A DNA stretch of 64,000 bases from Acidobacteriaceae bacterium (lineage in GTDB: Bacteria > Acidobacteriota > Terriglobia > Terriglobales > Acidobacteriaceae): assembly GCA_028283625.1 (NCBI GenBank), contig JAPWKG010000010.1, forward strand, positions 121,665-185,664. The letters are read 5' to 3'. Below the pieces are notes generated by a model. It searched no databases. It had not been told where the DNA came from and saw nothing but the letters and a program-made list of their open reading frames with translations. This document shows, piece after piece, positions 29,076-39,254 of this stretch. Position 1 is the first letter of the stretch. Each line of letters starts with the position of its first letter. The position numbers and the translations under genes were made by a program.

Positions 29076-30305
29076 ATGCCAGCCACGTTTGAAGCACCCA
29101 CCGCGACCGAGCTCCCCAAGCTCTCCAACGAAGAGATTGCCCGCTACTCGCGGCACCTGATCCTGCCGGAGGTTGGCCTCGAAGGTCAACAGAAGCTGAA
29201 GGCAGCTAAGGTGCTCTGCGTCGGTACCGGTGGCCTGGGCGCGCCGTTGGCGCTCTACCTCGCCGCAGCCGGTATCGGCACCATCGGCCTGGTCGACTTC
29301 GATGTCGTCGATGAATCGAACCTGCAGCGCCAGATCATTCACTCCCAGTCCACCGTCGGCAAGCTCAAGGTGGATTCGGCCGAGATCATGCTCAAGGGCC
29401 TAAATAAGAACGTCAATGTCATCAAGCACAACACGATGCTGACCTCGAAGAACGCTCTCGAAATCTTCAAGGACTATGACGTCATTGCCGACGGCACCGA
29501 CAACTTCCAGACGCGCTACCTCGTCAACGACGCCTGCGTGCTCACCGGCAAGCCCAACGCATACGGCTCCATCTTCCGCTTCGAGGGCCAGGCTTCGGTC
29601 TTCGCCACCGAGGAAGGCCCCTGCTACCGCTGCCTCTACCCCGAACCGCCGCCCCCGGGCCTCGTTCCGAGCTGTGCCGAGGGTGGCGTGCTCGGCATTC
29701 TGCCCGGCCTCGTCGGCGTCATCCAGGCGACGGAAGTCATCAAGCTGATCCTCGGCATCGGCGAGCCGCTCGTCGGCCGTCTGCTGCTCGTGGACGCGCT
29801 AAACATGGGCTTCCGCACGCTGAAGCTGCGCAAAAACCCGAACTGCCCGGCCTGCGGCACGCACGAGATCAAGGAACTGATCGACTACGACCAGTTCTGC
29901 GGTATCGCACCCCCGACCTCAACCGGTCCGCTCGAAGTCTCCTCGCACGGCAACGTAGACGCCAGCGCCAACGTCGTGGATGGCATTGCCCAGATCACCG
30001 TCGAAGAGTACAAGGCACGCCTGGACAAGGGCGACAAGCCGTTCCTGCTCGATGTGCGTGAGCCGCACGAGTACCAGATCGTCAACCTTGGGGCTCCTCT
30101 CATTCCGGTAGGCCAGATCGGCTCCCGTCTGAACGAGATTCCGGTCAGCAAGGACACCGAGATCGTGGTGCAGTGCAAATCCGGCGGACGTTCACAGAAG
30201 GCGGCACTGGAGCTAAAGGCTGCGGGCTTCACCAACGTGAAGAACCTGGCAGGCGGCATTACCGCCTGGGCCGATCGCATCGACACCAGCCTGCCCAAGT
30301 ACTAA
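29076..30305 (+). CDS. moeZ: Adenylyltransferase/sulfurtransferase (ThiF/MoeB + rhodanese, MoeZ-type)
   Basis: LSNEEIARYSRHLILPEVGLEGQQKLKAAKVLCVGTGGLGAPLALYLAAAGIG...NCPACG...rhodanese VVQCKSGGRSQKA. Confidence 0.93.
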   Translation: MPATFEAPTATELPKLSNEEIARYSRHLILPEVGLEGQQKLKAAKVLCVGTGGLGAPLALYLAAAGIGTIGLVDFDVVDESNLQRQIIHSQSTVGKLKVDSAEIMLKGLNKNVNVIKHNTMLTSKNALEIFKDYDVIADGTDNFQTRYLVNDACVLTGKPNAYGSIFRFEGQASVFATEEGPCYRCLYPEPPPPGLVPSCAEGGVLGILPGLVGVIQATEVIKLILGIGEPLVGRLLLVDALNMGFRTLKLRKNPNCPACGTHEIKELIDYDQFCGIAPPTSTGPLEVSSHGNVDASANVVDGIAQITVEEYKARLDKGDKPFLLDVREPHEYQIVNLGAPLIPVGQIGSRLNEIPVSKDTEIVVQCKSGGRSQKAALELKAAGFTNVKNLAGGITAWADRIDTSLPKY

Positions 30306-30322
30306 CCCTTTTGGGCCAAGGA

Positions 30323-30368
30323 AAAAGCGCGGCACTCGGGATACACTTCCCGTGCCGCGCTTTTCTTT
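30323..30368 (+). terminator. Intrinsic terminator after moeZ
   Basis: AAAAGCGCGGCAC...GTGCCGCGCTTTTCTTTTT. Confidence 0.85.
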
Positions 30369-30399
30369 TTCCGCGGCACTCGAGGTGGCCGCCTTGCTG

Positions 30400-31590
30400 A
30401 TGCTTTCTCCTGCCGACTCCGAGACTCTGCTTCCGCTCTCGTACGACATTCTGCGGATCACGGGCAATCTGCTGCTCGAAGACCGAGACCCCGACTCCCT
30501 GTGCCAGGCGATCTTTCCGCTCCTGCGTGAGGTTCTGCACGTCGATGTGTACTTCCACTACCTCCTCTCCCCCGAGGGAGACACGCTGGAGCTTGCCTCC
30601 GCCGGAGGAAACCCCACCCTGCGCGAGATGGTGGGCTCTACGCTCGCTCTCGGAGAAGCCGTATGCGGCAACGTGGCCCAGTGCGGACGAGCGATGAACC
30701 TGGAGGACGTGCAAAAACGCTCCGACTCGATGACGAGCATCATTCGCGCGGCAGGTACCCACTGTTACTTCTGCTGCCCGCTTATCGCCCGTGGCGAGGT
30801 TCTGGGCACGCTCTCGTTTGGAAGTACACGGCTCGATCGCTTTTCGCAGGAAGAGACTCATCTTCTCTCCCTCGTAGCTCAGCAGGTCGCACTGGCAACT
30901 GCACGTCGCAAGCAGGCGCAGTATCTCCGCACCATCGAACAGCTCGCGGCCGCCGGGCGCATGAGTGCTACGCTGGCACACGAGATCAACAACCCTCTGG
31001 ACTCGGTAAGAACCGTTCTGTACCTGCTGCGCGATGAGCTGCATAGCCCTACCGGGCAAGCGCTGCTGCAAACCGCCGAGGCTCAGATTGCGCGTATCGC
31101 GGAGACCTCGCGCCGCACGCTGGAAACCTTTCGCGGTTCGGCAGCAGTACCCGCTCCAGTCAACCTGAGCGAACTGGTCACCGAGCTGTGCCGTGAGGTT
31201 CGTCTGCCCCGCGATATCAGTCTCGTTCCCATGATCGAACCCGGTGTGGAAGTAAAGGCAGTTGCAGGAGAGCTGCGACAGGTTCTCTTCAACCTGCTGC
31301 TCAATGCAGCACAGTTTTCTCCCACCGGCGGCACGGTCGGGCTCACGGTTGCGCGCGCTGAGCATCTGGCAGAGCTGCGCATTCGCGACGACGGTCCCGG
31401 CATTAGCGAAGAACAGCGTACACGTATCTTCGAACCCTTCTACACAACGCGCGCTCAGGGTGGCACCGGCATCGGGCTATGGCTCTCGCACGAAATGATT
31501 GAGCGTTCAGGCGGCAACCTGACCTTCGTCTCCGATCCTGAGCTGCGCCCCGGAACGGAGTTCATCCTCACGCTGCCGCTCGGGCGCTAG
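30400..31590 (+). CDS. GAF-domain sensor histidine kinase (no adjacent response regulator)
   Basis: GAF-like N-terminus; HisKA LAHEINNPLDSVRTVLYLLRDEL; HATPase LFNLLLNAAQFSP, DDGPGISEE, GTGIGLWLS; ORF-track start 30352 lies in the terminator, so a later Met is used. Confidence 0.88.
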   Translation: MLSPADSETLLPLSYDILRITGNLLLEDRDPDSLCQAIFPLLREVLHVDVYFHYLLSPEGDTLELASAGGNPTLREMVGSTLALGEAVCGNVAQCGRAMNLEDVQKRSDSMTSIIRAAGTHCYFCCPLIARGEVLGTLSFGSTRLDRFSQEETHLLSLVAQQVALATARRKQAQYLRTIEQLAAAGRMSATLAHEINNPLDSVRTVLYLLRDELHSPTGQALLQTAEAQIARIAETSRRTLETFRGSAAVPAPVNLSELVTELCREVRLPRDISLVPMIEPGVEVKAVAGELRQVLFNLLLNAAQFSPTGGTVGLTVARAEHLAELRIRDDGPGISEEQRTRIFEPFYTTRAQGGTGIGLWLSHEMIERSGGNLTFVSDPELRPGTEFILTLPLGR

Positions 31591-32858
31591 GGCGTCTTTA
31601 GAGCGGGCTCCAACGGCTTCAACGAGCCATCGGTATGCCCCACTTTCAGCGCAAGCAAATGCGCGATGAAGGGGTACACGTCCACGTTGTCGAAGCTGGG
31701 CAAAGCCACGCCGGCTGCAATATCAGGGCCTTCTGCATAGAAAATCGCCTTCATCTGCGGTGAGGCGTGCGGATCAAATCCATGACTGCCCGCGTAGTTC
31801 CTCTTATGTGCGGGCATACGCCAAAGCACCACATACGGCGCCGTAGGAATGATCACAGGATCGCCTTCGCGCGCATTCTCGTTGAAGTGCAGAGAGGCTG
31901 GCACCTTCTTGCGACGATAGACCTGGAAACGAGGATCATTCGCAGCCTTCAGCCCTTTGTAGATGCGTTCAGCCTCAGCGCTCGACTTCGGATAGAGATA
32001 CGATCCCTCAACGCGGGCATCCTTCAGATCCACCAGGGTGTCCAGCACAACCGGATTGGGGTCGAGCTGGATCATGCCATGATCCGCCGTCACAATCAGG
32101 TCTACCGGAAGCCCCGTAGCCTTGAGCTTTTCGCGAAGTTCCCCGATCATCGCATCCAAGTGCTGCACCGCGGCCTGCGTTTGTTTCGAGTCGGGTCCAA
32201 AGTGGTGTCCCGCATCATCGGCGTTGGAGTAGTAGAGCGTCAGGAAGTGCGGGCGCTCGGAGGCCGGAAGATGAAGCCAAGAGATGATCTGCTCGACACG
32301 CTTGCGATCGTCAAACTCCTTATCAAACTTCATGTAGTACGAGGGGCGGACACCATCGATCTTTGCCTCCGATCCCGGCCAGAAGAAACATGCCGATCGT
32401 ACCCCCTGCTTTTCCGCCACCACCCACAACGGTGTACCGCCGTACCAGGAACCATCGGTCGCAGTTTGCGGATTAGAGAACATATACCGCGCCTGCCGCT
32501 TCTCGTCCCAGAACTCCATGCCGACAATATCGTGGTGTTCAGGGCGCAGCCCCGTAACCAGCGTGTAGTGATTCGGGAACGTTACCGAAGGAAAGGAAGG
32601 CAGCATCCCTGTCGGGGTGCTCGCACCATCAGCGGCCATCTGCTCCAGTTGCGGTGCGCCGTGCTCACGCGCATAGTCATAGCGAAAGCCATCGAGCGAA
32701 ACGAGCACCACATAATGCCTCTGCAACGTCACCGCACTATTTGCAGGATTGTCTGCTGTCAGCACAGGCTCCGTGCTCTGCGCAGCAGCGCTCATCGCAG
32801 CCATCAACAATACGGCTCCCAGCCAACGCATCATCTTCACTCTCCTCTTTTCTTGCAT
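31587..32858 (-). CDS. Ectonucleotide pyrophosphatase/phosphodiesterase-type alkaline phosphatase superfamily protein
   Basis: YVVLVSLDGFRYDYAREHGAPQLEQMAADGASTPTGMLPSFPSVTFPNHYTLVTGLRPEHHDIVG. Confidence 0.92.
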   Translation of the reverse strand: MQEKRRVKMMRWLGAVLLMAAMSAAAQSTEPVLTADNPANSAVTLQRHYVVLVSLDGFRYDYAREHGAPQLEQMAADGASTPTGMLPSFPSVTFPNHYTLVTGLRPEHHDIVGMEFWDEKRQARYMFSNPQTATDGSWYGGTPLWVVAEKQGVRSACFFWPGSEAKIDGVRPSYYMKFDKEFDDRKRVEQIISWLHLPASERPHFLTLYYSNADDAGHHFGPDSKQTQAAVQHLDAMIGELREKLKATGLPVDLIVTADHGMIQLDPNPVVLDTLVDLKDARVEGSYLYPKSSAEAERIYKGLKAANDPRFQVYRRKKVPASLHFNENAREGDPVIIPTAPYVVLWRMPAHKRNYAGSHGFDPHASPQMKAIFYAEGPDIAAGVALPSFDNVDVYPFIAHLLALKVGHTDGSLKPLEPALKTP

Positions 32859-32920
32859 AGACGAAGGGCAGAAACATTTAGCTTCTGCCCTTTGAGAACA
32901 AACGCACGGGGTGCGCTACT

Positions 32921-34192
32921 TTAATCCGTTGGATGATCATCGCTGGTCAGCATCTGCATAACCAGTGGCGGCTCCAGCATGAAGTCCAGCCTGGTCATCG
33001 CAGCGACCGCCGACTCCAGCTGCGAGCGAAGGCAAGGCTCCGTAGTGACAACAAACGGAAGATTCTCCGGAGAGTGCCCCCGATGCTGCAACAACGCATC
33101 GATGTTGATGTCGTGCTCCGCAAGGACTCCCGCAATGGACGCCACGATGCCAGGCTTATCCTTCACGATGAAACGCAGATAATGCGGCGCACGCACATCT
33201 CCGTTCACCTCAATCTTCGCCGCGACAAAACGCACCTGCCCACTGCCTGAGGTCAGCGTAAAGACATCGCTCATAACGGCAACCGCGGTCGGGTGGCCAC
33301 CTGCACCATGGCCACTGAAGACTACATCGCCGCCGAACAGGCCGCTGGTCACAACCATGTTCTGCGTGTCATGCGACCAGGCGATCGGCATCTCCTTCGG
33401 GACCAGCATCGGCCCCACACGCGCACGCACCGCACCATCTCCGTCACGCTCAGCGCGAGAGATCTGGCGCACGGTGCAGCCCAGCTCCTTGGCATAGGCA
33501 AAGTCAATCGCAGACACCGAAGAGATCGTCTGCGCAGGCACCTCATCCGGGTTCAGCTCCGCGCGCAGGGCAAGACGTGCCAGCACGCAGAGCTTGGCGC
33601 GTGCATCGAAGCCATCGACATCTGCAGACGGATTCGCTTCCGCATAGCCCAGGCTCTGTGCCTTCTTCAACACATCCGCATACTCGGCTCCCGACTCCAT
33701 CGCACTCAGGATGAAGTTGCAGGTGCCGTTCAGAATGCCGGAAATACGCGTAATCCGATCGCCGCTCAGGCCTGAAACGATCCCCGGAATGACCGGAACA
33801 CCACCAGCAACGGCTGCGTTATACCGCAGCTGCACGCCCTTTTCCGCAGCCAGCGCAATGAGCTCTGAGCCCCGGTAGGCGATGAGCTGCTTGTTCGCGG
33901 TCACCACATGCTTGCCCGCCTGCAGCGCCGCCTGCAACCAGCCTTCGATCGGGTCGAGCCCGCCGATCACCTCAACCACCACGTCCACGTCGTCCGCGGT
34001 AACGACCTCGGTCGCATCCGATGTCCAGATCGTCTCCGCAGGTACAAACTTCGCCTTTGCGTGCGATTTCTTACGCTCTACATCCCGGTTGAAGATACGG
34101 GTGATCCGAACCTCAGCCTCACTGGTTGCCAGCACTTCGGCAAACGAGCTTCCAACCGTTCCAAACCCAAGCAAACCTACACGCAATGCCAT
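32921..34192 (-). CDS. hom: Homoserine dehydrogenase
   Basis: LRVGLLGFGTVGSSFAEVL...VTANKQLIAYRGSELIALAAEKGVQLRYNAAVAGGVPVI; C-terminal ACT domain. Confidence 0.94.
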   Translation of the reverse strand: MALRVGLLGFGTVGSSFAEVLATSEAEVRITRIFNRDVERKKSHAKAKFVPAETIWTSDATEVVTADDVDVVVEVIGGLDPIEGWLQAALQAGKHVVTANKQLIAYRGSELIALAAEKGVQLRYNAAVAGGVPVIPGIVSGLSGDRITRISGILNGTCNFILSAMESGAEYADVLKKAQSLGYAEANPSADVDGFDARAKLCVLARLALRAELNPDEVPAQTISSVSAIDFAYAKELGCTVRQISRAERDGDGAVRARVGPMLVPKEMPIAWSHDTQNMVVTSGLFGGDVVFSGHGAGGHPTAVAVMSDVFTLTSGSGQVRFVAAKIEVNGDVRAPHYLRFIVKDKPGIVASIAGVLAEHDINIDALLQHRGHSPENLPFVVTTEPCLRSQLESAVAAMTRLDFMLEPPLVMQMLTSDDHPTD

Positions 34193-34675
34193 TTAGTACT
34201 CCACCTTCAGGGGACTCTTGTCCCATTCTGCAAAACTTTCCCATGCCTTTTCCGGAATCAACTGATGAATCGGCAGCTGCCGTTCTGCATGAGGCAACAT
34301 TACTTCCTGATAAAACAACGCATCGTCAAAACCGACCTTGGCCGCATCCGCCGCGCTGTTGCCGTAATAGATGACATCGCATCGCGACCAGTAAATAGCT
34401 GCAAGGCACATCGGGCAGGGCTCGCAACTGGTGTAGACCTCACAACCATCCAGCTTGAAGGTGCCCAGCGCCTGGCAGGCGTTACGGATCGCGGTAACCT
34501 CTGCGTGCGCGGTCGGATCATTGCTTGACGTTACGCAGTTGGCCCCCGTCGCGATGACCTGGCCATCCTTGACGATGACCGCACCGAACGGCCCACCGTT
34601 TCCGCTGGTAACGTTTTCCGTGGCGAGCCGGATCGCCTGCTCCATAAACCGCGGCTCTGGTTTGTGTTCGTTCAT
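34193..34675 (-). CDS. guaD: Guanine deaminase (CDA-fold)
   Basis: GGPFGAVIVKDGQVIATGANCVTSSNDPTAHAEVTAIRNACQALG...YTSCEPCPMCLAAIYWSR; closely resembles Bacillus GuaD. Confidence 0.85.
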   Translation of the reverse strand: MNEHKPEPRFMEQAIRLATENVTSGNGGPFGAVIVKDGQVIATGANCVTSSNDPTAHAEVTAIRNACQALGTFKLDGCEVYTSCEPCPMCLAAIYWSRCDVIYYGNSAADAAKVGFDDALFYQEVMLPHAERQLPIHQLIPEKAWESFAEWDKSPLKVEY

Positions 34676-34745
34676 GGCGTACCTGGTCCTGTCCGGCCTT
34701 CTCCGGATGTTCTATTTACTGGTGAGAAGGCATAATAATCACTTC

Positions 34746-36146
34746 ATGGTACACGCTCTGCGCAGCCGCCGCGTCGTCACGCCACATGGCCTCCAGGACA
34801 CAGCCGTCGTTATCGACGGCGATTGCATTCTGGCGATCAAACCCGCAGCCGAACTCTCTCCGGAGATTCCGCTTGAGGACCTTGGCGAAGTTGCTCTCCT
34901 GCCCGGCCTTGTTGATGCTCATACCCACATCAACGAGCCAGGCCGCACCGAGTGGGAAGGCTTTGCCACAGCCACACGCGCCGCCGCAGCTGGCGGATTT
35001 ACGACACTCGTGGACATGCCGCTGAACTGTTTACCGGAGACCATCGACGTCGATTCGCTGGAGCTCAAGCGTGAGTCTGCTCGCGGCCAGTGCCTGGTCG
35101 ATTACGCGCTTTGGGGTGGTGCCGTTGACGGCAACCAGAACAATCTCGAGCCGCTCGCGCTGGCAGGCGTTCCCGGCTATAAATGCTTCCTCATCTACCC
35201 TGGCTGCGATGGCTTCACCTCCATCGATCGCCAGAATCTTGAGCTTGCGCTCCCGCACATTGCGCGAACCGGATTGCCGTTGCTGGTGCATGCAGAGCTC
35301 GCCGAGCCGATCGACGCCGCAGTACAGCAGCTCAACCACTCCAACGCAGACTGGCGCGCGTACAGCACGTATCTCGCCTCACGGCCTGATGAAGCGGAGC
35401 TCTCTGCCATACGCATGCTGCTGGATCTTTGCAGGCAGTATCGTTTCCGCCTGCACATCGTGCATCTTGCCACGGCCCGCGCGCTGCCGATGCTGCTCGA
35501 AGCCAAACGTGAAGGCCTCCCACTGACGATTGAGACCTGTCCGCACTATCTGCACCTTGCCGCGGAACAGATTCCGGACGGAGCGACACAGTTCAAATGC
35601 GCTCCCCCGATCCGCAGCCATGCAAATCGTGAAGAGCTCTGGACTGCGCTGCTGCAGGGCGCTATCGATCTCATCGCAACCGATCACTCGCCCTGCCCTC
35701 CGGAAATGAAGCGCCTGCAGGCGACCACACCCGGGCAGGAAGCCGGCCGCTTCGACGAAGCCTGGGGCGGCATTGCCTCGCTCTCCACGGCGCTCCCGGT
35801 GCTCTATACAGACTGCGTCGCACGCGGTATCTCTTTGGAAAAGCTGGCGCGCTGGCTTTCTCTGGCCCCTGCGGAGCTTGCCGGGATCGCCACCGAAGTG
35901 GGCTCCATCGTACCCGGCAAACACGCCAACCTTGTCGCCTTCGACACAGAAGCCAGCTTCGTGCTCGGCACAGAGCATCTGCACTACCGGCATAAAATTT
36001 CGCCGTATCTGGGCGAAACGTTGCGGGGTGTCGTGCGGGGAACGTGGTTACGCGGTCAAAAAATTTACACCAACGCAGAAAGCGGCGCTGTGTTTACCGA
36101 CACGCCACGCGGCCGTGAATACGCGCTATCCTGTTCGCTCCGATAA
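34746..36146 (+). CDS. allB: Allantoinase
   Basis: PGLVDAHTHINEPGRTEWEGFATATRAAAAGGFTTLVDMPLNCLPET...IATDHSPCPPEMK; start trimmed. Confidence 0.94.
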   Translation: MVHALRSRRVVTPHGLQDTAVVIDGDCILAIKPAAELSPEIPLEDLGEVALLPGLVDAHTHINEPGRTEWEGFATATRAAAAGGFTTLVDMPLNCLPETIDVDSLELKRESARGQCLVDYALWGGAVDGNQNNLEPLALAGVPGYKCFLIYPGCDGFTSIDRQNLELALPHIARTGLPLLVHAELAEPIDAAVQQLNHSNADWRAYSTYLASRPDEAELSAIRMLLDLCRQYRFRLHIVHLATARALPMLLEAKREGLPLTIETCPHYLHLAAEQIPDGATQFKCAPPIRSHANREELWTALLQGAIDLIATDHSPCPPEMKRLQATTPGQEAGRFDEAWGGIASLSTALPVLYTDCVARGISLEKLARWLSLAPAELAGIATEVGSIVPGKHANLVAFDTEASFVLGTEHLHYRHKISPYLGETLRGVVRGTWLRGQKIYTNAESGAVFTDTPRGREYALSCSLR

Positions 36147-36151
36147 AACCT

Positions 36152-36715
36152 ATGTCCCTCAACTTCACTCCCTCATCGAATCCCATTCTCGAGAACTGGA
36201 ATCGCCTGGAGCAGGAGCCTGCCATGCAGACCCTGCTTCCATGCAATGGCTCTCGCGCCTGGGCCATCGGCGTCGTTAACGACTATCCCTACAACTCTCC
36301 CGAAGAGCTCTTTGCCGCCGCCGATAAAGTATGGTGGTCGTTGCCGGAAAAAGACTGGCAGGAAGCCTTCGACTCTCATCCGCGCATCGGCGAGGCAAAG
36401 GCCAAAGCGGCGACCGAGAAATCGCTGAAGTGGAGCGAGGGAGAACAGGCCGCGGCCAATCCCGATGAAGACGCTCGCCTACAGCTTGCGGAAGCCAATA
36501 AAGAATACGAACTCAAGTTCGGGCGCATCTTCATCGTCTGCGCCACCGGCAAGTCGGCAACCGAAATGCTCGCCATCCTGCGCAAGCGCCTGGGCAATGA
36601 TCCTGCAACGGAGCTGAAGCAGGCAGCCGAACAACAACGACAGATTACACAGCTGCGCCTGCGCAAGTGGCTTGAGCTTCCGCTGGATTACGGCATGCAC
36701 ACGGAGGCAAAGTAA
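36152..36715 (+). CDS. uraD: 2-oxo-4-hydroxy-4-carboxy-5-ureidoimidazoline decarboxylase
   Basis: SHPRIGEAKAKAATEKSLKWSEGEQAAA...FGRIFIVCATGKSATEMLAILRKRLGND. Confidence 0.94.
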   Translation: MSLNFTPSSNPILENWNRLEQEPAMQTLLPCNGSRAWAIGVVNDYPYNSPEELFAAADKVWWSLPEKDWQEAFDSHPRIGEAKAKAATEKSLKWSEGEQAAANPDEDARLQLAEANKEYELKFGRIFIVCATGKSATEMLAILRKRLGNDPATELKQAAEQQRQITQLRLRKWLELPLDYGMHTEAK

Positions 36716-36717
36716 CG

Positions 36718-37053
36718 GTGGGACTTTCCACGCACATTCTCGATACAAACCTTGGCCGTCCGGCCACGGGAGTTTCTCTTCTTCTTTCCCAACTGAACGA
36801 AGACCGGTGGGAAGAGATCGGCCGCGGCGTCACAGACAACGACGGCCGTTGTAAAACGTTGCTCGGAACGCATTCTCTGGAACTGGCGGTCTATAAAGTT
36901 CGCTTTGCCACCAGCGAATACTTTGCCGCGCAACACACGACGGGCTTGTACCCGTTCGTAGAGATCGTCTTCACCGTCCGCAACCCGGAGCAGCATTACC
37001 ACATCCCTCTCTTGCTCTCCGCAAACGGATACTCCACTTACCGAGGAAGCTGA
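36718..37053 (+). CDS. uraH: 5-hydroxyisourate hydrolase (transthyretin-like)
   Basis: LSTHILDTNLGRPATGVSLLL...FVEIVFTVRNPEQHYHIPLLLSANGYSTYRGS. Confidence 0.96.
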   Translation: MGLSTHILDTNLGRPATGVSLLLSQLNEDRWEEIGRGVTDNDGRCKTLLGTHSLELAVYKVRFATSEYFAAQHTTGLYPFVEIVFTVRNPEQHYHIPLLLSANGYSTYRGS

Positions 37054-37916
37054 TGCCCATCGCAAAACTGTCTGAAAATCGCTATGGAAAATCCCGCGTT
37101 CGCGTCATGCGCGTAACCAAGCATGACGACCACCACGATCTGGACGAATGGACCGTGCAGATTCTGTTGAGCGGTGATTTTGAAACAGCACATACTGAGG
37201 GAGACAACTCCAAGATTCTGCCCACCGACACGATGAAGAACACGTGCTACTACGTGGCCTCCGTCTCCAAAGCAGACTCCATCGAAGCCTATGCCAAGGC
37301 GCTGATCGACTACATTCTTTCGCGCAACGCGCAGGTCACCGGCGCCGAGGTCATCGTCAAATCGCATCTTTGGAAGCGTATGACGATCGACGGCCAACCG
37401 TATCCGACAGCGTTCCTGCGCGGCTCCGATGAGATGCAGACTACGCGCGTGAGCAAGACGCAGAACGGTGCTTTTGAAATCGCCAGCGGACTTGACGGCC
37501 TTTACGTTCTCAAGACCGCGCAGTCCGGCTTTGTCGGCTACATCAAAGACTCCCTGACAACACTTCCTGAAACGACCGACCGGCTCTTCGGCACAGTCGT
37601 CAAAGCGGAGTGGACCTACACGCCGCAAGCCATCGCAGAAGGCCTCGACTTCAACAAGGTGCGCACCCATCTGCGTGAAACGATGCTTGCAACCTTTGCC
37701 CGGCATGACTCTCTCAGCGTGCAACAGACTCTCTTTGCCATGGGCGAAGATGCGCTGGCTCACACCGAGATGATCGACTCGGTCTACCTGCTCATGCCCA
37801 ATAAGCACAATCTCCTGATCGACCTGGCGCGCTTTGGCGAAGAGAACTCGAATCACATCTTCGTTCCTACCGATGAGCCGCACGGCACGATTGAAGCCAC
37901 CATTGTGCGCGGCTAA
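37053..37916 (+). CDS. uaZ: Urate oxidase (cofactor-independent)
   Basis: KSRVRVMRVTKHDDHHDLDEWTVQILLSGDFETAHTEGDNSKILPTDTMKNTCYYVA; TGATG overlap with uraH. Confidence 0.96.
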   Translation: MPIAKLSENRYGKSRVRVMRVTKHDDHHDLDEWTVQILLSGDFETAHTEGDNSKILPTDTMKNTCYYVASVSKADSIEAYAKALIDYILSRNAQVTGAEVIVKSHLWKRMTIDGQPYPTAFLRGSDEMQTTRVSKTQNGAFEIASGLDGLYVLKTAQSGFVGYIKDSLTTLPETTDRLFGTVVKAEWTYTPQAIAEGLDFNKVRTHLRETMLATFARHDSLSVQQTLFAMGEDALAHTEMIDSVYLLMPNKHNLLIDLARFGEENSNHIFVPTDEPHGTIEATIVRG

Positions 37917-37932
37917 CCGCTCCGAATCATCA

Positions 37933-37968
37933 CAAGCCCCAGGCCCAGCAGAAAGGGTCTGGGGCTTT
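37933..37968 (+). terminator. Probable terminator/attenuator after urate oxidase
   Basis: AAGCCCCAGGCCC-AGCAGAAA-GGGTCTGGGGCTTT. Confidence 0.6.
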
Positions 37969-37997
37969 GCTTTCCTTGGCGGTACACTGTTTCCCTC

Positions 37998-39233
37998 ATG
38001 CAGAACACGTCCCAACGCGCTGCGCGCATCGTAAGCCGATGCCGTGAGCTGGCGCGCCTCACCGATGTCCCCGGCGAGACAACACGCCTGTTTCTTTCCC
38101 CGGCCACACGCGACGCGCACACGTTGCTCACCTGGTGGATGCGTGAGGCAGGCCTTGAGTCCAGCACGGACGATATCGGCAACGTACGCGCCGTACGCCG
38201 CGCCGCAGAGGATAACGCGCCCACCTTACTGCTCTTCTCGCACATCGATACCGTGCCCAACGCTGGCGCCTTTGACGGGCCCCTCGGCGTTCTACTCGCG
38301 CTCGAAGCCATGGAGGAGTTGCGTCATACGCCTCTTCCCTTTCACCTCGAGCTGATTGCGTTCAGCGAAGAGGAGGGAGTGCGCTTCGCCTTCCCCTTCC
38401 TCTCCTCACTTGCGCTCACCGGGCAGTTAGCGGAAGAACATCTCGCACGCACAGACGCCGACGGCGTCAGCGTTGCAGAAGCGTTGCGTCATTTCGGGCT
38501 CGATCCCGCGCGCGCAGCCGAGACGGCACGGTGCTCTCCCAACACCTTCGCCGCACTTGAGGTCCATATCGAGCAGGGCCCCGTTCTCGAAGCGGAAGAT
38601 GCCTCGCTTGCGGTGGTGGAAGCCATCGTTGGCCAATCCCGGTTCAAGCTTTTTTTTGAAGGTACCGCCAACCACGCAGGCACCACCCCCATGGCCCTGC
38701 GCCACGATGCGCTCGTTGCGGCGTCAAACTTTATCGTGGAAACGGAGCGCTACGCGGCAAACTACACCCAACTTGTTGCCACGGTAGGGCGCATCGAAGC
38801 CCTGCCAGGAGCAATGAACGTTGTACCCGGCGCTGTGCACTGCACGCTCGACGTACGGCACCCAAGGGACGAGTCCCGCCACGCTGCCGTAGCGCACCTC
38901 CTCACCAAAGCGCAGAGCGCCGCAGATCACTACGGCGTAAAGGTGACAGCAACACTGCTCAGTGAGCAACGCGCCGTGCCTATGGACCAAGCGCTGACGC
39001 AGAAGCTGCACAACGCCGCGGAACGCACTGGCGTCAATGCGCTCCAGCTCTTCTCCGGTGCAGGACATGACTCCATGATTGTGGCGCCGCATATCCCCAC
39101 GACGATGCTCTTCGTCCGGTCTCCGGGCGGTATCAGCCACAACCCCGCCGAAGACGTGCGCGAACAGGATGTGGCCGCAGCTCTGGACACGGTCATCAAC
39201 TTCCTGATGCATCTTCATCCACACCACCCGTAA
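37998..39233 (+). CDS. allC: Allantoate amidohydrolase (M20 family)
   Basis: LLFSHIDTVPNAGAFDGPLGVLLALEAMEEL...FSEEEGVRF...EVHIEQGPVLE; cluster context. Confidence 0.88.
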   Translation: MQNTSQRAARIVSRCRELARLTDVPGETTRLFLSPATRDAHTLLTWWMREAGLESSTDDIGNVRAVRRAAEDNAPTLLLFSHIDTVPNAGAFDGPLGVLLALEAMEELRHTPLPFHLELIAFSEEEGVRFAFPFLSSLALTGQLAEEHLARTDADGVSVAEALRHFGLDPARAAETARCSPNTFAALEVHIEQGPVLEAEDASLAVVEAIVGQSRFKLFFEGTANHAGTTPMALRHDALVAASNFIVETERYAANYTQLVATVGRIEALPGAMNVVPGAVHCTLDVRHPRDESRHAAVAHLLTKAQSAADHYGVKVTATLLSEQRAVPMDQALTQKLHNAAERTGVNALQLFSGAGHDSMIVAPHIPTTMLFVRSPGGISHNPAEDVREQDVAAALDTVINFLMHLHPHHP

Positions 39234-39254
39234 GACCGCTACAATCAAACGCCT

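Noticed and set aside
30352-30399. Upstream start of the GAF histidine kinase (Met at 30352)
   Set aside because: Lies inside the right arm of the moeZ terminator hairpin; a downstream Met is more plausible.
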